Assembly: GCA_013201395.1 (NCBI GenBank)
Contig: JABMJD010000003.1
Coordinates: 83,540 to 147,539, forward strand
Source of the DNA: Candidatus Syntrophopropionicum ammoniitolerans
GTDB lineage: Bacteria; Bacillota; Desulfotomaculia; Desulfotomaculales; Pelotomaculaceae
Direction of reading: 5' to 3'
DNA: 64,000 bases
Part shown: positions 26,590-35,746 of the stretch, piece by piece
How positions within the stretch are numbered: the first letter of the stretch is position 1
Layout: each line of letters begins with the position of its first letter
Translations under genes and position numbers: made by a program
Notes under the pieces: generated by a model
Database searches by the model: none
The model's input: only the letters and a program-made list of their open reading frames with translations
Told to the model about the DNA's origin: nothing

Positions 26590-26667
26590 CTATTTCGTTG
26601 GCCGACCCAGGTAACAGAGTTCTAAAATGCATCTAAGACATGTGGAACAAGTAAGACCTTTTGTCAA
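26590..26667 (-). CDS. Possible cysteine-rich 25-residue peptide behind recG
   Basis: A micro-ORF between recG and its terminator, in the same direction. It starts with TTG at 26665-26667, ten bases after a perfect GGAGGTGG, and ends with TAG at 26590-26592. The predicted peptide has four Cys, C-x2-C-x2-C-x4-C at positions 7, 10, 13 and 18 (TCSTCLRC, then LELC). I recognise no family. CCACCTCC at 26558-26565 in plus-strand terms places an exact complement of the ribosome binding site downstream in the same RNA. The rest of the 300-base gap (26483-26786) holds the terminator and no other gene. Confidence 0.4.
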   Translation of the reverse strand: MTKGLTCSTCLRCILELCYLGRPTK

Positions 26668-26786
26668 TATTATTTAACCACCTCCTGTTTCTTGTTGTAT
26701 TTAGTATAGATCAAAACGAAATATATATACTAGTGAAATATTTCTTCAAAACCCATCACCGACACATGCAAATGCAAATTGTAGCT

Positions 26787-28856
26787 TTAACCACCGCTAA
26801 TATTAATATTTTTGCCAAACCTGGCTTTCACTTCTGCAAATATTGCTCTGCTGCTGGTGTCTTTGCAAGAAGGATCCCTGTGCACCAAAGCCTGGGCCTC
26901 CCTCCTGGCTGCCTCCAGGGCTTTCCAATCCCGCAACAAGTCGGCAATTTTGAGCTCAGGGAGACCGGATTGACGGGTACCGTGAAATTCACCCGGGCCA
27001 CGCAGGCGTAGATCCTCCTCTGCCAGCAGGAAACCATCCCTTGTCCTGGTCATCACCCGCAGGCGATCCCGGCCTTGATCTGTTTTCGGATCGGCAACGA
27101 GGATACAATAGGACTGGTGGCTGCTGCGCCCCACTCGACCCCGCAGTTGATGCAGTTGGGCCAGGCCGAAACGGTCTGCATCAATGATCAGCATCACCGT
27201 AGCGTTGGGAATATCCAGGCCCACTTCGATCACTGTAGTAGAAACTAACACCTTGATCTCCCCTTGGCGAAAACGGGACATTGTTTCTTCCTTTTCCGCC
27301 GATTTCATCCGGCCATGCAGCAATCCCACCTGGAGCCCCTTGAACTCATTTGCCGCTAGTTCGGCAGAAAGATTGATTGCCGACTGCAAATCGATTTTTT
27401 CTGACTCCTCCACCAACGGACAGACAATATAAGCCTGGTGTCCCAGGCTGACCTGTTTTTTAACCAGGCGCAAAGCTTTGGGTAACGCCCGGGGCAGAAC
27501 AGCATATGTTTTTACGGGGTTCCTTCCCGGGGGTAGTTCGCCGATAACGGAAATATCAAGATCCCCATACAGGGTCAGGGCTAATGTGCGGGGAATGGGG
27601 GTAGCTGTCATTACCAGGGTATCGGGCAAGTTTCCCTTATGGGTCAGGGCAGCCCGCTGGCGCACCCCGAAACGATGCTGTTCATCCACTACCACCAGGC
27701 CTAACCTTTGAAAACTAACGTCACCCTGAAGCAATGCGTGGGTACCCACTAACAGTTTCAATTCCCCGGCAGCAATCCGGGCCAGAAGCCGCTCCCGCTC
27801 TTTTTTCCTTGTACCACTGGTCAGCAGCCCAACTTCCACACCAATAGCGGCCAAATCCTTGCTCAGCCCCAGGTAATGCTGTTCAGCAAGGATTTCCGTC
27901 GGGGCCATTAAAGCTGCCTGTAAACCACTTTCCACCGCCCGGAGCATGGTCATGGTGGAAATCACTGTTTTCCCGGCGCCCACATCTCCCTGGAGCAAAC
28001 GGTGCAAGGGTCTGGAGCCGTCCAAGTCCGCCGATATCTCCCTCCACACTCGGCGCTGGCCCCCCGTGAGCTGAAAGGGCAGATTTTTTTGGTACAGGTG
28101 CAGCAATTTACCTGGCGGCAGATAATTGTAAGACTTCACACTGCAATTTATCTCCCGTTTTCGCATCGCCAGGACCAGTTGAAGAAGAAAAAATTCTTCA
28201 AAAATGAATCTCTTTCTAGCACCCCGGGCCTCTTTTTCCCCGTCAGGAAAATGAATTTGCTGTAGGGCCTGCCCGATCCGGGGTAAATTATATTTTTCTG
28301 TTATTTCGCCAGGCAAAAAGTCATCTATTTGATTATCTAACACTGCCAGGGCAGTATTAATCATCAGCCTCAGTTGCCGTTGGTTGAGCCCATCAGTCAG
28401 GGGGTAGACAGGCACCAGACGCCCGGCACTGAGGCTATCACCGCCATTGTCCACCTCATAATCTTCCACCATCAATTGGGTAGCGCCATAACCCTTGTCC
28501 ACTTTGCCGGTAATATAAATTTTTGTTCCCGGCGGCAGGCGTTTTCTAATAAAGGGCTGGTTAAACCAAACAGCATAAAATACCCCAAACCCATCATGCA
28601 CTGCCAGCTTGGTAATGGTTAAACCCCGTCTTGGTTTTAAATCCTGGGCTGCCAGGACCTTACCGCCTATGGTAGCGGTCTCATCATGAACTAAGGTACC
28701 GGCAGAACGCAGGTGGGTACGATCTTCATAACGCCGGGGAAAATGGGACAAAAGATCCCCCACCGTAAATATACCCAGCTTTTGCAGGGACGCCGCCCGG
28801 CGCGGCCCGATTGTTTTTATGGACTGGACAGGTTTCAGTAATAAATTATTTTGCAT
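26787..28856 (-). CDS. recG: ATP-dependent DNA helicase RecG
   Basis: A 689-residue RecG that reverses stalled replication forks and processes recombination intermediates. The N-terminal wedge/OB domain starts around VQSIKTIGPRRAASLQKLGI; helicase motifs follow: LLQGDVGAGKTVIS (Walker A), VVDEQHRFGVRQR (DEQH), VMTATPIPRTLALTLYGD, STTVIEVGLDIPNATVM and QLHQLRGRVGRS. The start is ATG 28856 behind GAGGG. It stands alone and diverges from rpmB; in Bacillus recG precedes fapR, so this locus is rearranged. Confidence 0.97.
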   Translation of the reverse strand: MQNNLLLKPVQSIKTIGPRRAASLQKLGIFTVGDLLSHFPRRYEDRTHLRSAGTLVHDETATIGGKVLAAQDLKPRRGLTITKLAVHDGFGVFYAVWFNQPFIRKRLPPGTKIYITGKVDKGYGATQLMVEDYEVDNGGDSLSAGRLVPVYPLTDGLNQRQLRLMINTALAVLDNQIDDFLPGEITEKYNLPRIGQALQQIHFPDGEKEARGARKRFIFEEFFLLQLVLAMRKREINCSVKSYNYLPPGKLLHLYQKNLPFQLTGGQRRVWREISADLDGSRPLHRLLQGDVGAGKTVISTMTMLRAVESGLQAALMAPTEILAEQHYLGLSKDLAAIGVEVGLLTSGTRKKERERLLARIAAGELKLLVGTHALLQGDVSFQRLGLVVVDEQHRFGVRQRAALTHKGNLPDTLVMTATPIPRTLALTLYGDLDISVIGELPPGRNPVKTYAVLPRALPKALRLVKKQVSLGHQAYIVCPLVEESEKIDLQSAINLSAELAANEFKGLQVGLLHGRMKSAEKEETMSRFRQGEIKVLVSTTVIEVGLDIPNATVMLIIDADRFGLAQLHQLRGRVGRSSHQSYCILVADPKTDQGRDRLRVMTRTRDGFLLAEEDLRLRGPGEFHGTRQSGLPELKIADLLRDWKALEAARREAQALVHRDPSCKDTSSRAIFAEVKARFGKNINISGG

Positions 28857-28917
28857 ACTAACCCTCAAATAAAAAATATTTACTACCTGGATTTTGCATT
28901 TTTAAACAATACAGCTC

Positions 28918-28946
28918 TTGCAGCAGATAGCGTTTTTTGATAAAAT
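28918..28946 (+). promoter_or_regulatory. Sigma-A promoter of rpmB
   Basis: TTGCAG (28918-28923), 17 bases and TAAAAT (28941-28946), about 30 bases before the rpmB start. Confidence 0.75.
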
Positions 28947-28974
28947 AATTAGGTGGTCCAAAGGGGGTGTGTAC

Positions 28975-29166
28975 ATGGCTAGAAATTGTATAGTTTGCGG
29001 CAAAGGCACAGCAGTGGGCATCAAACTTAGTCACTCGCATATCCGTAATAAAAGAAAATGGGCACCTAACCTGCAGCGGGTCAGGGCTCTCATTAACGGT
29101 TCCCCGAAAAAGGTGTTGGTATGCACCAGATGCCTGAGAAGCGGCAGGATAGAGCGTGCCTTATAA
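28975..29166 (+). CDS. rpmB: 50S ribosomal protein L28
   Basis: A 63-residue L28 of the zinc-binding type. It starts MARNCIVCGKGTAVG and ends with LVCTRCLRSGRIERAL, so two CxxC pairs form the zinc site; the basic middle HSHIRNKRKWAPNLQRV is the family signature. The start is ATG 28975 behind AAAGGGGGTG. It is monocistronic, with its own promoter and terminator. In Bacillus spoVM adjoins rpmB; no SpoVM-like peptide was found here. Confidence 0.97.
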   Translation: MARNCIVCGKGTAVGIKLSHSHIRNKRKWAPNLQRVRALINGSPKKVLVCTRCLRSGRIERAL

Positions 29167-29181
29167 ATATAATACCTTAAA

Positions 29182-29207
29182 AAAAAACGGCAGTTAAGCC
29201 GTTTTTT
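29182..29207. terminator. Bidirectional terminator between rpmB and ribH
   Basis: A CGGC/GCCG stem extended by runs of A and T (A7 on the left, T6 on the right) around AGTTAA. It serves rpmB on plus and ribH on minus. Confidence 0.9.
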
Positions 29208-29236
29208 GATTTTTATCTGTCTAGATGCAGTTATTA

Positions 29237-29713
29237 TCATTCTGCCTGATCTATATCCCGCATCAGGTTGGCCATTTCAATGGCCGCCATAGCCGCATCC
29301 CAACCCTTGTTGCCTGCTTTTGTCCCGGCCCTCTCAATGGCTTGTTCGATTGTATCGGAAGTGATTACCCCGAATATAGTAGGAGTGCCACTTTCCAAAC
29401 CAACCTTAGCTACACCTTTGGTGACTTCACCGGCCACATAGTCGAAATGGGGTGTAGCCCCCCGGATGACCGCGCCCAGGCAGATCACTGCATCATATTT
29501 ATTTTTTGCGACTAACTTGCTTGCTGCTACCGGTATTTCAAAGGCCCCCGGTACCCAGGCCACCTCAATGTCTTGATCCGACACCTCATGCCGGTGGAGG
29601 GCATCCAGGGCACCGCTGAGCAGTTTATTGGTAATAAATTCGTTGAATCGACCAGCCACAATGCCAAATTTAAGCCCCCGGCCCACAAGATGTCCTTCAT
29701 ACAGCCTCGGCAT
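29237..29713 (-). CDS. ribH: 6,7-dimethyl-8-ribityllumazine synthase
   Basis: A 158-residue RibH, which forms the lumazine precursor of riboflavin and assembles into icosahedral shells. Key motifs are [11 protein letters not shown], the substrate loop [19 protein letters not shown] and [15 protein letters not shown] near the end. The start is ATG 29713 behind AAAGGAGATGG. It is last in ribD-ribE-ribBA-ribH, after a 110-base gap that shows no other feature. Confidence 0.97.
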   Translation of the reverse strand: MPRLYEGHLVGRGLKFGIVAGRFNEFITNKLLSGALDALHRHEVSDQDIEVAWVPGAFEIPVAASKLVAKNKYDAVICLGAVIRGATPHFDYVAGEVTKGVAKVGLESGTPTIFGVITSDTIEQAIERAGTKAGNKGWDAAMAAIEMANLMRDIDQAE

Positions 29714-29823
29714 ATATCCATCTCCTTTATTTCATAATCTAAAATAAACCTGCAGGATCTACGGGTTTGCCTTTCAAATCCTGTCTGGTTGGTCTTTCAT
29801 TAATTTTGTTTCCCGCTAACTGT

Positions 29824-31032
29824 TTAGTGATCGGCAGCAATGTTTAACAGATGACCAAGCTTTTTCTGCTTGGTGGTGAGATAGAAACGGTTACAGGCGC
29901 CCGGGTTAATCACAATAGGAACCCTCTCCATCACTTGGAGGCCGTGACCCTCCAGGCCGGCTATTTTGCGCGGGTTATTAGTCAGCAGTCTGATCTTTTT
30001 TAGTCCCAGGTCGGCCAGAATTTGCGCACCCAGACCATAGTCCCTTAGATCCGCCGGAAAGCCCAGTTCCAGGTTGGCTTCTACAGTATCCCGGCCTTCA
30101 TCCTGCAGATGGTAAGCCCTGATTTTATTTAAAAGACCGATACCTCTTCCCTCCTGCCTCATATACAGGAGAACCCCTGCGCCTTCTTCAGCAATCATGG
30201 CCATAGCATGGCTGAGTTGGCCCCCGCAATCACAGCGTATGGAACCGAAAACATCGCCGGTCAGGCATTCCGAATGCACCCGTACCAGGGGCGCCTCAGC
30301 CTTACTCAGGTCACCCATAACCAGGGCAATGTGTCCTTTGTTGTCCAAAAGGCTTTCGTAAGCCACAGCTGTAAATTCACCATGAATGGTAGGCAGTTTA
30401 GCTTCGTCAACCCGCCGCACTAGCTTTTCCGTACGGCGCCTGTACTGGATCAGGTCGGCGATAGTAATTATTTTTAAATTATGAACCTTGATAAACTCCA
30501 TCAGTTCAGGCACCCTGGCCATAGCTCCATCCTCTTTCATAATTTCACAACACACACCAGCAGGATGGAGCCCGGCCAGTTGGGCTAGATCTACTGTGGC
30601 CTCAGTGTGTCCTGTCCGCCGCAGCACACCCCCCTCTTTGGCGCGTAACGGGAAAATATGTCCGGGGCGGCGCAAGTCCTCTGGTTTTGTGCGCGGATCG
30701 AGAATTGCCCTAATGGTCATGGCCCGTTCATGGGCGGAAATACCAGTGGTGCAATCTTTGTAGTCGATGGAGACGGTAAAAGCAGTAGCGTGGGGATCAG
30801 TATTGTTGGTCACCATAGCCGGAAGTTCCAGCTCATCAAGACGTTCTCCCGAAATGGGGAGGCAGATTAGTCCCCGGCCATAAACAGCCATAAAATTGAC
30901 TAGTTCGGGCGTAGCCTTTTCGGCCGCCATGATCAGGTCACCCTCGTTTTCCCGATCTTCATCATCGACCGCCACAATGATTTTTCCCTGCCTGATATCT
31001 TCTACAGCCTCTTCAATTGTGTTGAATTTCAT
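29824..31032 (-). CDS. ribBA: Bifunctional DHBP synthase/GTP cyclohydrolase II
   Basis: A 402-residue fusion that makes both entry precursors of riboflavin. The RibB half (about 1-200) shows [17 protein letters not shown] and [19 protein letters not shown]. The RibA half (about 205-400) has the zinc ligands in [20 protein letters not shown] and the GTP site [20 protein letters not shown] (within 20 residues). The start is ATG 31032 behind AGGAGGCATAAGG, 21 bases after ribE. Confidence 0.97.
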   Translation of the reverse strand: MKFNTIEEAVEDIRQGKIIVAVDDEDRENEGDLIMAAEKATPELVNFMAVYGRGLICLPISGERLDELELPAMVTNNTDPHATAFTVSIDYKDCTTGISAHERAMTIRAILDPRTKPEDLRRPGHIFPLRAKEGGVLRRTGHTEATVDLAQLAGLHPAGVCCEIMKEDGAMARVPELMEFIKVHNLKIITIADLIQYRRRTEKLVRRVDEAKLPTIHGEFTAVAYESLLDNKGHIALVMGDLSKAEAPLVRVHSECLTGDVFGSIRCDCGGQLSHAMAMIAEEGAGVLLYMRQEGRGIGLLNKIRAYHLQDEGRDTVEANLELGFPADLRDYGLGAQILADLGLKKIRLLTNNPRKIAGLEGHGLQVMERVPIVINPGACNRFYLTTKQKKLGHLLNIAADH

Positions 31033-31053
31033 CCTTATGCCTCCTAATATGAT

Positions 31054-31704
31054 TTAAAGAAAACCATGTTCCGCTAAAAATTCTACACTTATTCCGGCAT
31101 CGCTCTCCTTGCCACCTGAAAAACTGATCATCCGCTCAATATACTTACCGACAATATCACCTTCCAGATTAACGCTATCCCCAGTTTTTTTAAATCCTAG
31201 CGTGGTTTCCTGGGCCGTGTGGGGGATTAGTGACACCTGGAAGACATCTGCCGCAAAATCTACAACAGTGAGACTGATCCCATCTATGGCCACAGAACCT
31301 TTTTTAATCATGTAGCGCATCACTGCTTCCGGCGCCTTGATACTAATCAGCAGCGCTATGTCATGTTTTTCCCGTTGGACAATTGTACCGATCCCATCAA
31401 TGTGACCGCTGACAATATGCCCACCCAGTCTGTCACCCAGACGTAGGGCCCTTTCTAGGTTTACCCTGTCACCTACTTTTAACTTGCCAAGATTGCTTTT
31501 ATCCAGGGTCTCAGCCATGACATCTGCAGTAAAATCAAGCTCACCAAAACGTACCGCAGTAAGACAGACACCATTGACCATGATGCTGTCACCCACTCGG
31601 CTGTCTTCGATCACTTTGGCTGCTTTAATCAGCAGCTGGGCCGAATGAGCACCCCGCCGTACAGCTTTTATGACCCCTAGTTCTTCCACAATGCCGGTAA
31701 ACAA
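31054..31704 (-). CDS. ribE: Riboflavin synthase alpha chain
   Basis: A 216-residue enzyme that dismutates two lumazines into riboflavin. It has the two repeated lumazine-binding domains: [15 protein letters not shown] with VNGVCLTAV, and [19 protein letters not shown] with [10 protein letters not shown]. The start is TTG 31704 (residue 2 is Phe, as always) behind GGGGGATAACC. It lies between ribD and ribBA. Confidence 0.97.
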   Translation of the reverse strand: MFTGIVEELGVIKAVRRGAHSAQLLIKAAKVIEDSRVGDSIMVNGVCLTAVRFGELDFTADVMAETLDKSNLGKLKVGDRVNLERALRLGDRLGGHIVSGHIDGIGTIVQREKHDIALLISIKAPEAVMRYMIKKGSVAIDGISLTVVDFAADVFQVSLIPHTAQETTLGFKKTGDSVNLEGDIVGKYIERMISFSGGKESDAGISVEFLAEHGFL

Positions 31705-31748
31705 AGGTTATCCCCCTCATATCTAAAAACCTGTACGATCAACAAGTT

Positions 31749-32849
31749 TTATTTCCTATATTTTAAATATCCTTCTATCAAAAGGTCCACACCCAGGCGG
31801 CTTACCTTAACCCGTTCCAAGGCCATCGCCTCAACGGGGGTGTCTACCCCCAGGCCGCCCACAGGGCCGGGCGCATCCTGTCCGCCGATTATTTTCGGGG
31901 CAATAAACCAGGCTACCTTATCTACTATTCGGGCCGAAAAAGCCGAGCCATGTATCAGCGCCCCTCCTTCGACCAAAACTGAGGTGATGCTCTCTGCACC
32001 CAAAATACCCATCAATCCGACCAGATCCACCTGGGGTCCTTCGTTGACAACCAGCACCTTGACATTGTTTTTACTGCCCAGTGCAGCCAGCTTTTCCCGG
32101 GGCGCCCGGGTAGTAACGGCAATTATTGTGGGTGCTGCCGATTCCTGGGTCAACACCCTGGCGTTCAGGGGAATTCTAGCCTTACTGTCCAGAATAATCC
32201 GCACCGGATCACGTCCACCTCCATCAGGTAGACGGGTTGTGAGGGCCGGATCATCCGCCAGCACTGTACCGATACCGACCATAATGGCATCATACCAATC
32301 CCTTAGCTGCCTGCCGTAGGCACGTGCCTCTTCGCCTGTAATCCATTTGGATTTGCCGGTACGGGTGGCAATTTTTCCATCGAGGCTGACAGCCGCCTTG
32401 GCCACCACAAAAGGCCGGCTGGTAGTAATATATTTTATAAAAACCTCGTTCAGAGCCAGGGCTTCCTCTTCCAACACACCGGTGGTTACCTCTATGCCCG
32501 CCGATCTAAGTAACCGCACCCCTCCTCCGGCAACAAGGGGGTTGGGATCCCTGGCAGCAATTACCACCCTGGAAATACCGGCGTTTATAATAGCGCTGGT
32601 ACAGGGACCGGTACGCCCATAATGGCAACAAGGTTCCAGTGTTACGTACATGGTTGCCCCGGAAGCTGCTTCCCCTGCCTCGTTCAAGGCATGTATTTCG
32701 GCATGAGGTGTGCCGGCCTTTAGGTGACACCCCCGCCCGACTATTTCCCCTTTTTGCTCCACAACGGCCCCCACCATCGGGTTAGGGCTGGTGCGGCCCC
32801 TGGCCTTTGCGGCCAAATCCAGAGCTAGTCTCATATATTTTTTATCCAT
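31749..32849 (-). CDS. ribD: Bifunctional riboflavin deaminase/reductase RibD
   Basis: A 366-residue fusion. The N-terminal zinc deaminase has GTPHAEIHALNEAG and VTLEPCCHYGRTGPCTSAII; the C-terminal reductase starts near VVAKAAVSLDGKIATRTGKSKWITG and includes LVEGGALIHGSAF. It performs the second and third steps of riboflavin synthesis. The start is ATG 32849, the first gene after the FMN riboswitch terminator. Confidence 0.97.
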   Translation of the reverse strand: MDKKYMRLALDLAAKARGRTSPNPMVGAVVEQKGEIVGRGCHLKAGTPHAEIHALNEAGEAASGATMYVTLEPCCHYGRTGPCTSAIINAGISRVVIAARDPNPLVAGGGVRLLRSAGIEVTTGVLEEEALALNEVFIKYITTSRPFVVAKAAVSLDGKIATRTGKSKWITGEEARAYGRQLRDWYDAIMVGIGTVLADDPALTTRLPDGGGRDPVRIILDSKARIPLNARVLTQESAAPTIIAVTTRAPREKLAALGSKNNVKVLVVNEGPQVDLVGLMGILGAESITSVLVEGGALIHGSAFSARIVDKVAWFIAPKIIGGQDAPGPVGGLGVDTPVEAMALERVKVSRLGVDLLIEGYLKYRK

Positions 32850-32914
32850 TCTATTTTCCCGCCTAATGGGCCAAGGTTATTATTATAATGGCCTTTTTGA
32901 ACTGGGCCTTATTT

Positions 32915-32952
32915 AAAAAATTAAAGACCCTGGGCACAAAACCCCAGGGTCC
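32915..32952 (-). terminator. Expression-platform terminator of the FMN riboswitch
   Basis: On the minus strand GGACCCTGGG and CCCAGGGTCT form a 9-10 bp stem, followed by TTTAATTTTTT. It lies between the aptamer and ribD, so FMN binding probably ends transcription here. Confidence 0.9.
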
Positions 32953-33007
32953 ACAACATTCGGAAAGACAAAGCTAGCCAATATGAAATCCTCAAGAATA
33001 CTAGCCT

Positions 33008-33150
33008 TTACCTTCTTCCATCCAGACTATACTGTCGGCTCCGGATTTAGACCGGATCTGCCCATATGGGCTCGCGGGCTTGGCTCCAGGCTGAAAACAG
33101 CCTGCTACCACACCGCCGGTAGGGAATTACACCCGTCCCTGAAGGTTTCG
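33008..33150 (-). ncRNA. FMN (RFN) riboswitch aptamer
   Basis: The minus strand carries all conserved RFN blocks in order: TTCAGGGACGGGTG, TCCCTACCGGCGGT, AGCCCGCGAGC, GATCCGG...CCGGAGCCGACAGT and TAGTCTGGATGGAAGAAGG. It senses FMN and controls ribD-ribE-ribBA-ribH, with the terminator at 32915-32952. Confidence 0.97.
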
Positions 33151-33177
33151 CTATTAATTTATTGCTTTGATAAGCTA

Positions 33178-33206
33178 ATTATATGATTGACCCGGTCCAA
33201 TGTCAA
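33178..33206 (-). promoter_or_regulatory. Sigma-A promoter of the riboflavin operon
   Basis: Read on the minus strand, TTGACA (33201-33206), 17 bases and TATAAT (33178-33183): a perfect consensus match about 28 bases before the FMN aptamer. Confidence 0.93.
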
Positions 33207-33241
33207 TAGTTTTGCCTGATGAGTACTGAAAAGGGCTGCAA

Positions 33242-33655
33242 TCAAGTCCTATGCTTGGCTGAGAGTACGCTAAATGCATAATCCAATAATTCTGTGGTCA
33301 GGCGCTCGATATCGGCATTAATCTTATTTCTCTCCCGCACCAACCCGGCCAAACGTTCCTGTACTTCCTTTACCACCTTAAATTGACTGGTCTCAGCCAG
33401 ATATTCTTGAGCCGCACCGACTGAATTAACAATTACACCAGTTCCCGGCAACACCTTTACCACCCCGGATTCTTGCAAAAGAGATAGCGATCTCCTAATG
33501 GTTTCCGGGGATACATTATAAAGGGCAGCCAGGGTGGAACGACCAGATATTTTTTGCCCCTTGTAATACTCCCCGTTAACTATTTTCTCCGCCAGATCCA
33601 TAGCAATGATAATAAACCGGGCTATATGGTATGTAGGCGCCTTTTTGCTTTCCAT
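33242..33655 (-). CDS. GntR-type winged-helix regulator resembling the N-terminal part of BusR
   Basis: A 137-residue regulator. The winged helix (about 20-80) contains KISGRSTLAALYNVSPETIR and a wing VVKVLPGTGVIVNSV; a predicted coiled coil follows (about 90-130). This closely resembles the DNA-binding and coiled-coil parts of BusR, the c-di-AMP-responsive repressor of osmolyte uptake, but the RCK_C ligand domain is missing. It may therefore sense something else or act as a constitutive or partner regulator (inference). The start is ATG 33655. No transporter lies beside it. Confidence 0.75.
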   Translation of the reverse strand: MESKKAPTYHIARFIIIAMDLAEKIVNGEYYKGQKISGRSTLAALYNVSPETIRRSLSLLQESGVVKVLPGTGVIVNSVGAAQEYLAETSQFKVVKEVQERLAGLVRERNKINADIERLTTELLDYAFSVLSAKHRT

Positions 33656-33786
33656 AATTGATACCTTTCTTAAGAACTAGACACCCGCGCTGTATTAATA
33701 AGGAGAAACTGCAGGTGGGGAAAATATTCTTTACCTGTATTATTTTGTTTAACCAGACCCAATCATATCGCTATATTTACTGTGGG

Positions 33787-34059
33787 TCAACCCATCAACA
33801 TATTTACAAGCCGCCTGGCTTCTTTGTTAACCACAGAGTAGCAAACTACCGTCCCATTACGCCTTCCTTCAATAATTCCCTTATTTCTTAAGACAGCCAA
33901 CTGCTGGGAAATTGTTGACTGGGGCATCCTCAGGCGTTCGATAATTCCATTTACATTGCAATCGTTTTCAATTAGGCCATGCACAATACAGAGTCTGGTC
34001 GGATGGGCCAGCGCCTTTAGCAGATCTGCCTTTTCCCGGTATGATACCAGATCCCTCAT
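33787..34059 (-). CDS. ArsR-family winged-helix repressor
   Basis: A 90-residue ArsR/SmtB-type regulator: LLKALAHPTRLCIVHGL, the recognition helix MPQSTISQQLAVLRNKGII and the wing EGRRNGTVVCYSV. It has Cys at 24, 34 and 73 but not the classical ELCVCDL metal site, so metal, thiol or other sensing cannot be assigned. The start is ATG 34059 behind AGGAGGGGAG. TTGTATATTACAA at 34092-34104 upstream has TTGTA/TACAA arms and could be its own operator (weak). Confidence 0.85.
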   Translation of the reverse strand: MRDLVSYREKADLLKALAHPTRLCIVHGLIENDCNVNGIIERLRMPQSTISQQLAVLRNKGIIEGRRNGTVVCYSVVNKEARRLVNMLMG

Positions 34060-34125
34060 TTGGATCTCCCCTCCTTGCATAAATATATTATTTGTATATT
34101 ACAATATTACAATGCATATGGCGAT

Positions 34126-34160
34126 AAAAAAAATACCATTCCCGGTTAGTGAAATGGTAT
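34126..34160 (-). terminator. Terminator after rpe
   Basis: On the minus strand ATACCATT and AATGGTAT form an 8-bp stem, followed by TTTTTTTATC. It ends the long yicC-to-rpe gene run. Confidence 0.85.
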
Positions 34161-34180
34161 GTAGTATCATGCTTCATCTA

Positions 34181-34849
34181 TTAAAGGCCGGCTGCTGCTG
34201 CCTCCCTTAGCTGACGCACAGCAGCCCCTATATCTCTTTTATTAAAGATTGCCGAACCAGCTACCAAAACATCAGCACCAGCCTGCACTACAGTAGCAGC
34301 ATTGTCCCTATTGATACCACCATCCACTTGTATCTCTGTTTTAAGTCCCAGACGGTTGACCATATCCCGTACTGTACGTATCTTGGGCAGCACCAGTGGA
34401 ATAAAACCTTGTCCGCCAAATCCCGGATTAACAGTCATCAGCAGCACCAGATCCAGCAGGGGCAGGACATACTCAATAGTGTCCGGCGGGGTAGCCGGGT
34501 TGAGTGCTACACCCACCCTACATCCCTTTTCCTTAATAGTAGTAATGGTCCGATGCAGATGCCGCACTGATTCTACATGCACAGTAACCAAATCTGCCCC
34601 GGCAGTAATAAAACTATCTATAAAAAAATCGGGGTTCTCAACCATCAGGTGCACATCAAAGCACATAGAGGACCTGGCCCGTAGAGCTTGCACCACCAGG
34701 GGGCCAATGGTGATGTTAGGGACAAAATGGCCATCCATCACATCTATGTGAAGATACTCGGCCCCGGCATTTTCTACCGCACTAACATCTTCCTGCAACG
34801 CAGCAAAATTGGCCGATAGAATTGAGGGGGCAATCTTAATAAGCGGCAT
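34181..34849 (-). CDS. rpe: Ribulose-phosphate 3-epimerase
   Basis: A 222-residue TIM-barrel enzyme that interconverts ribulose-5- and xylulose-5-phosphate in the pentose phosphate pathway. Signatures are IAPSILSANFAALQEDV, LHIDVMDGHFVPNITIGP, DVHLMVENPD, VNPGFGGQGFIP and IQVDGGINRDNA. Its ATG directly follows the rsgA stop, with GGAGGAAG inside rsgA. Confidence 0.97.
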   Translation of the reverse strand: MPLIKIAPSILSANFAALQEDVSAVENAGAEYLHIDVMDGHFVPNITIGPLVVQALRARSSMCFDVHLMVENPDFFIDSFITAGADLVTVHVESVRHLHRTITTIKEKGCRVGVALNPATPPDTIEYVLPLLDLVLLMTVNPGFGGQGFIPLVLPKIRTVRDMVNRLGLKTEIQVDGGINRDNAATVVQAGADVLVAGSAIFNKRDIGAAVRQLREAAAAGL

Positions 34850-35746
34850 CTAATACTTCCTCCTATCTATTAGTTGCCCCAAAGACTCCAGGTACTGCCG
34901 GTAACAGGCTTCACTGATCTCCCCCTGTTCAACTGCCTTCTTGATTGAACAACCTGGTTCCTTGTAATGAAGACAACCGCTAAAATAACAACTTGTTTGA
35001 TAATTACTAATGCCTGGAAATAGGCCGGCTAATTCCTCCGGTTTAATATTGGGCAAATCCAGATTGGAAAACCCGGGGGTGTCAGCCACAAAACCTCCCT
35101 CCTCCATAGGAATCAATTCAATATGCCGTGTGGTGTGCCTGCCCGTTCCCAGCCTGGCACTAACCACACCTGTTTTTTGTTTCAGCCCTGGAATTAAGGA
35201 GTTCAAAATTGACGACTTGCCCACACCGGAAGGGCCGGCAAAAACCGATATTTTATTATTCAGGGTTGCCCTTAGTTCACTTAGGCCCTGGCCGGTTTTA
35301 GCGCTGGTGACAACCACATTATAATTCTCCCGGTAGCCGGACACAAATTCTGCTTGACATCCTGCCGCCAGATCAACCTTATTAAAACAAATGATGGGTA
35401 CTACCTTGTTTAGTGCGGCCATAATTATAAACCGTTCCAGCAAACCCGGGTTTGGTTCGGGTTCCCGCAAAGAAAAAATGATTACAGCCTGATCCACATT
35501 GGCCACTTCCGGCCGGGTGAGAATAGAATGCCGGGGCAGTACATCTTCTACTACACAACTCCGATCATTGATCGGAGCCATCAACACCCGATCACCCACC
35601 AGCACCTGCTGTTTTCTGTGGCGTAAACGTCCTCGCAGCGTGCATTCCCGTACATCTCGACCATCATGGATGTAGAAAAAGCCCCCATAGGCCTTAACCA
35701 CAATACCCTCAATAAGATTATCCTGGTTATTCAAAACTCTGTTCAC
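34850..35746 (-). CDS. rsgA: Ribosome small-subunit-dependent GTPase RsgA
   Basis: A 298-residue circularly permuted GTPase that helps late 30S maturation. The order of GTPase motifs is permuted: CFNKVDL (G4) comes before AGPSGVGKSSILNSL (G1) and DTPGFSNLDL (G3). An N-terminal OB fold covers about 1-75 and a C-terminal zinc site has CYFSGCLHYKEPGCSIKKA. The start GTG 35746 overlaps the prkC end by 20 bases. The prkC-rsgA-rpe order is conserved in Firmicutes. Confidence 0.96.
   Translation of the reverse strand: MNRVLNNQDNLIEGIVVKAYGGFFYIHDGRDVRECTLRGRLRHRKQQVLVGDRVLMAPINDRSCVVEDVLPRHSILTRPEVANVDQAVIIFSLREPEPNPGLLERFIIMAALNKVVPIICFNKVDLAAGCQAEFVSGYRENYNVVVTSAKTGQGLSELRATLNNKISVFAGPSGVGKSSILNSLIPGLKQKTGVVSARLGTGRHTTRHIELIPMEEGGFVADTPGFSNLDLPNIKPEELAGLFPGISNYQTSCYFSGCLHYKEPGCSIKKAVEQGEISEACYRQYLESLGQLIDRRKY

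Noticed and set aside
26661..27011. Plus-strand 116-codon frame
   Set aside because: Most of it is the antisense shadow of the recG end, with no ribosome binding site.
28860..29240. Search for spoVM beside rpmB
   Set aside because: No 26-residue amphipathic SpoVM-like frame was found on either strand.
32983..33186. Plus-strand 67-codon frame
   Set aside because: It lies on the reverse complement of the FMN riboswitch, which explains the sequence conservation.
34092..34104. TTGTATATTACAA as operator of the ArsR gene
   Set aside because: Only five-base arms in a very AT-rich stretch; noted in the gene entry but not called as a site.
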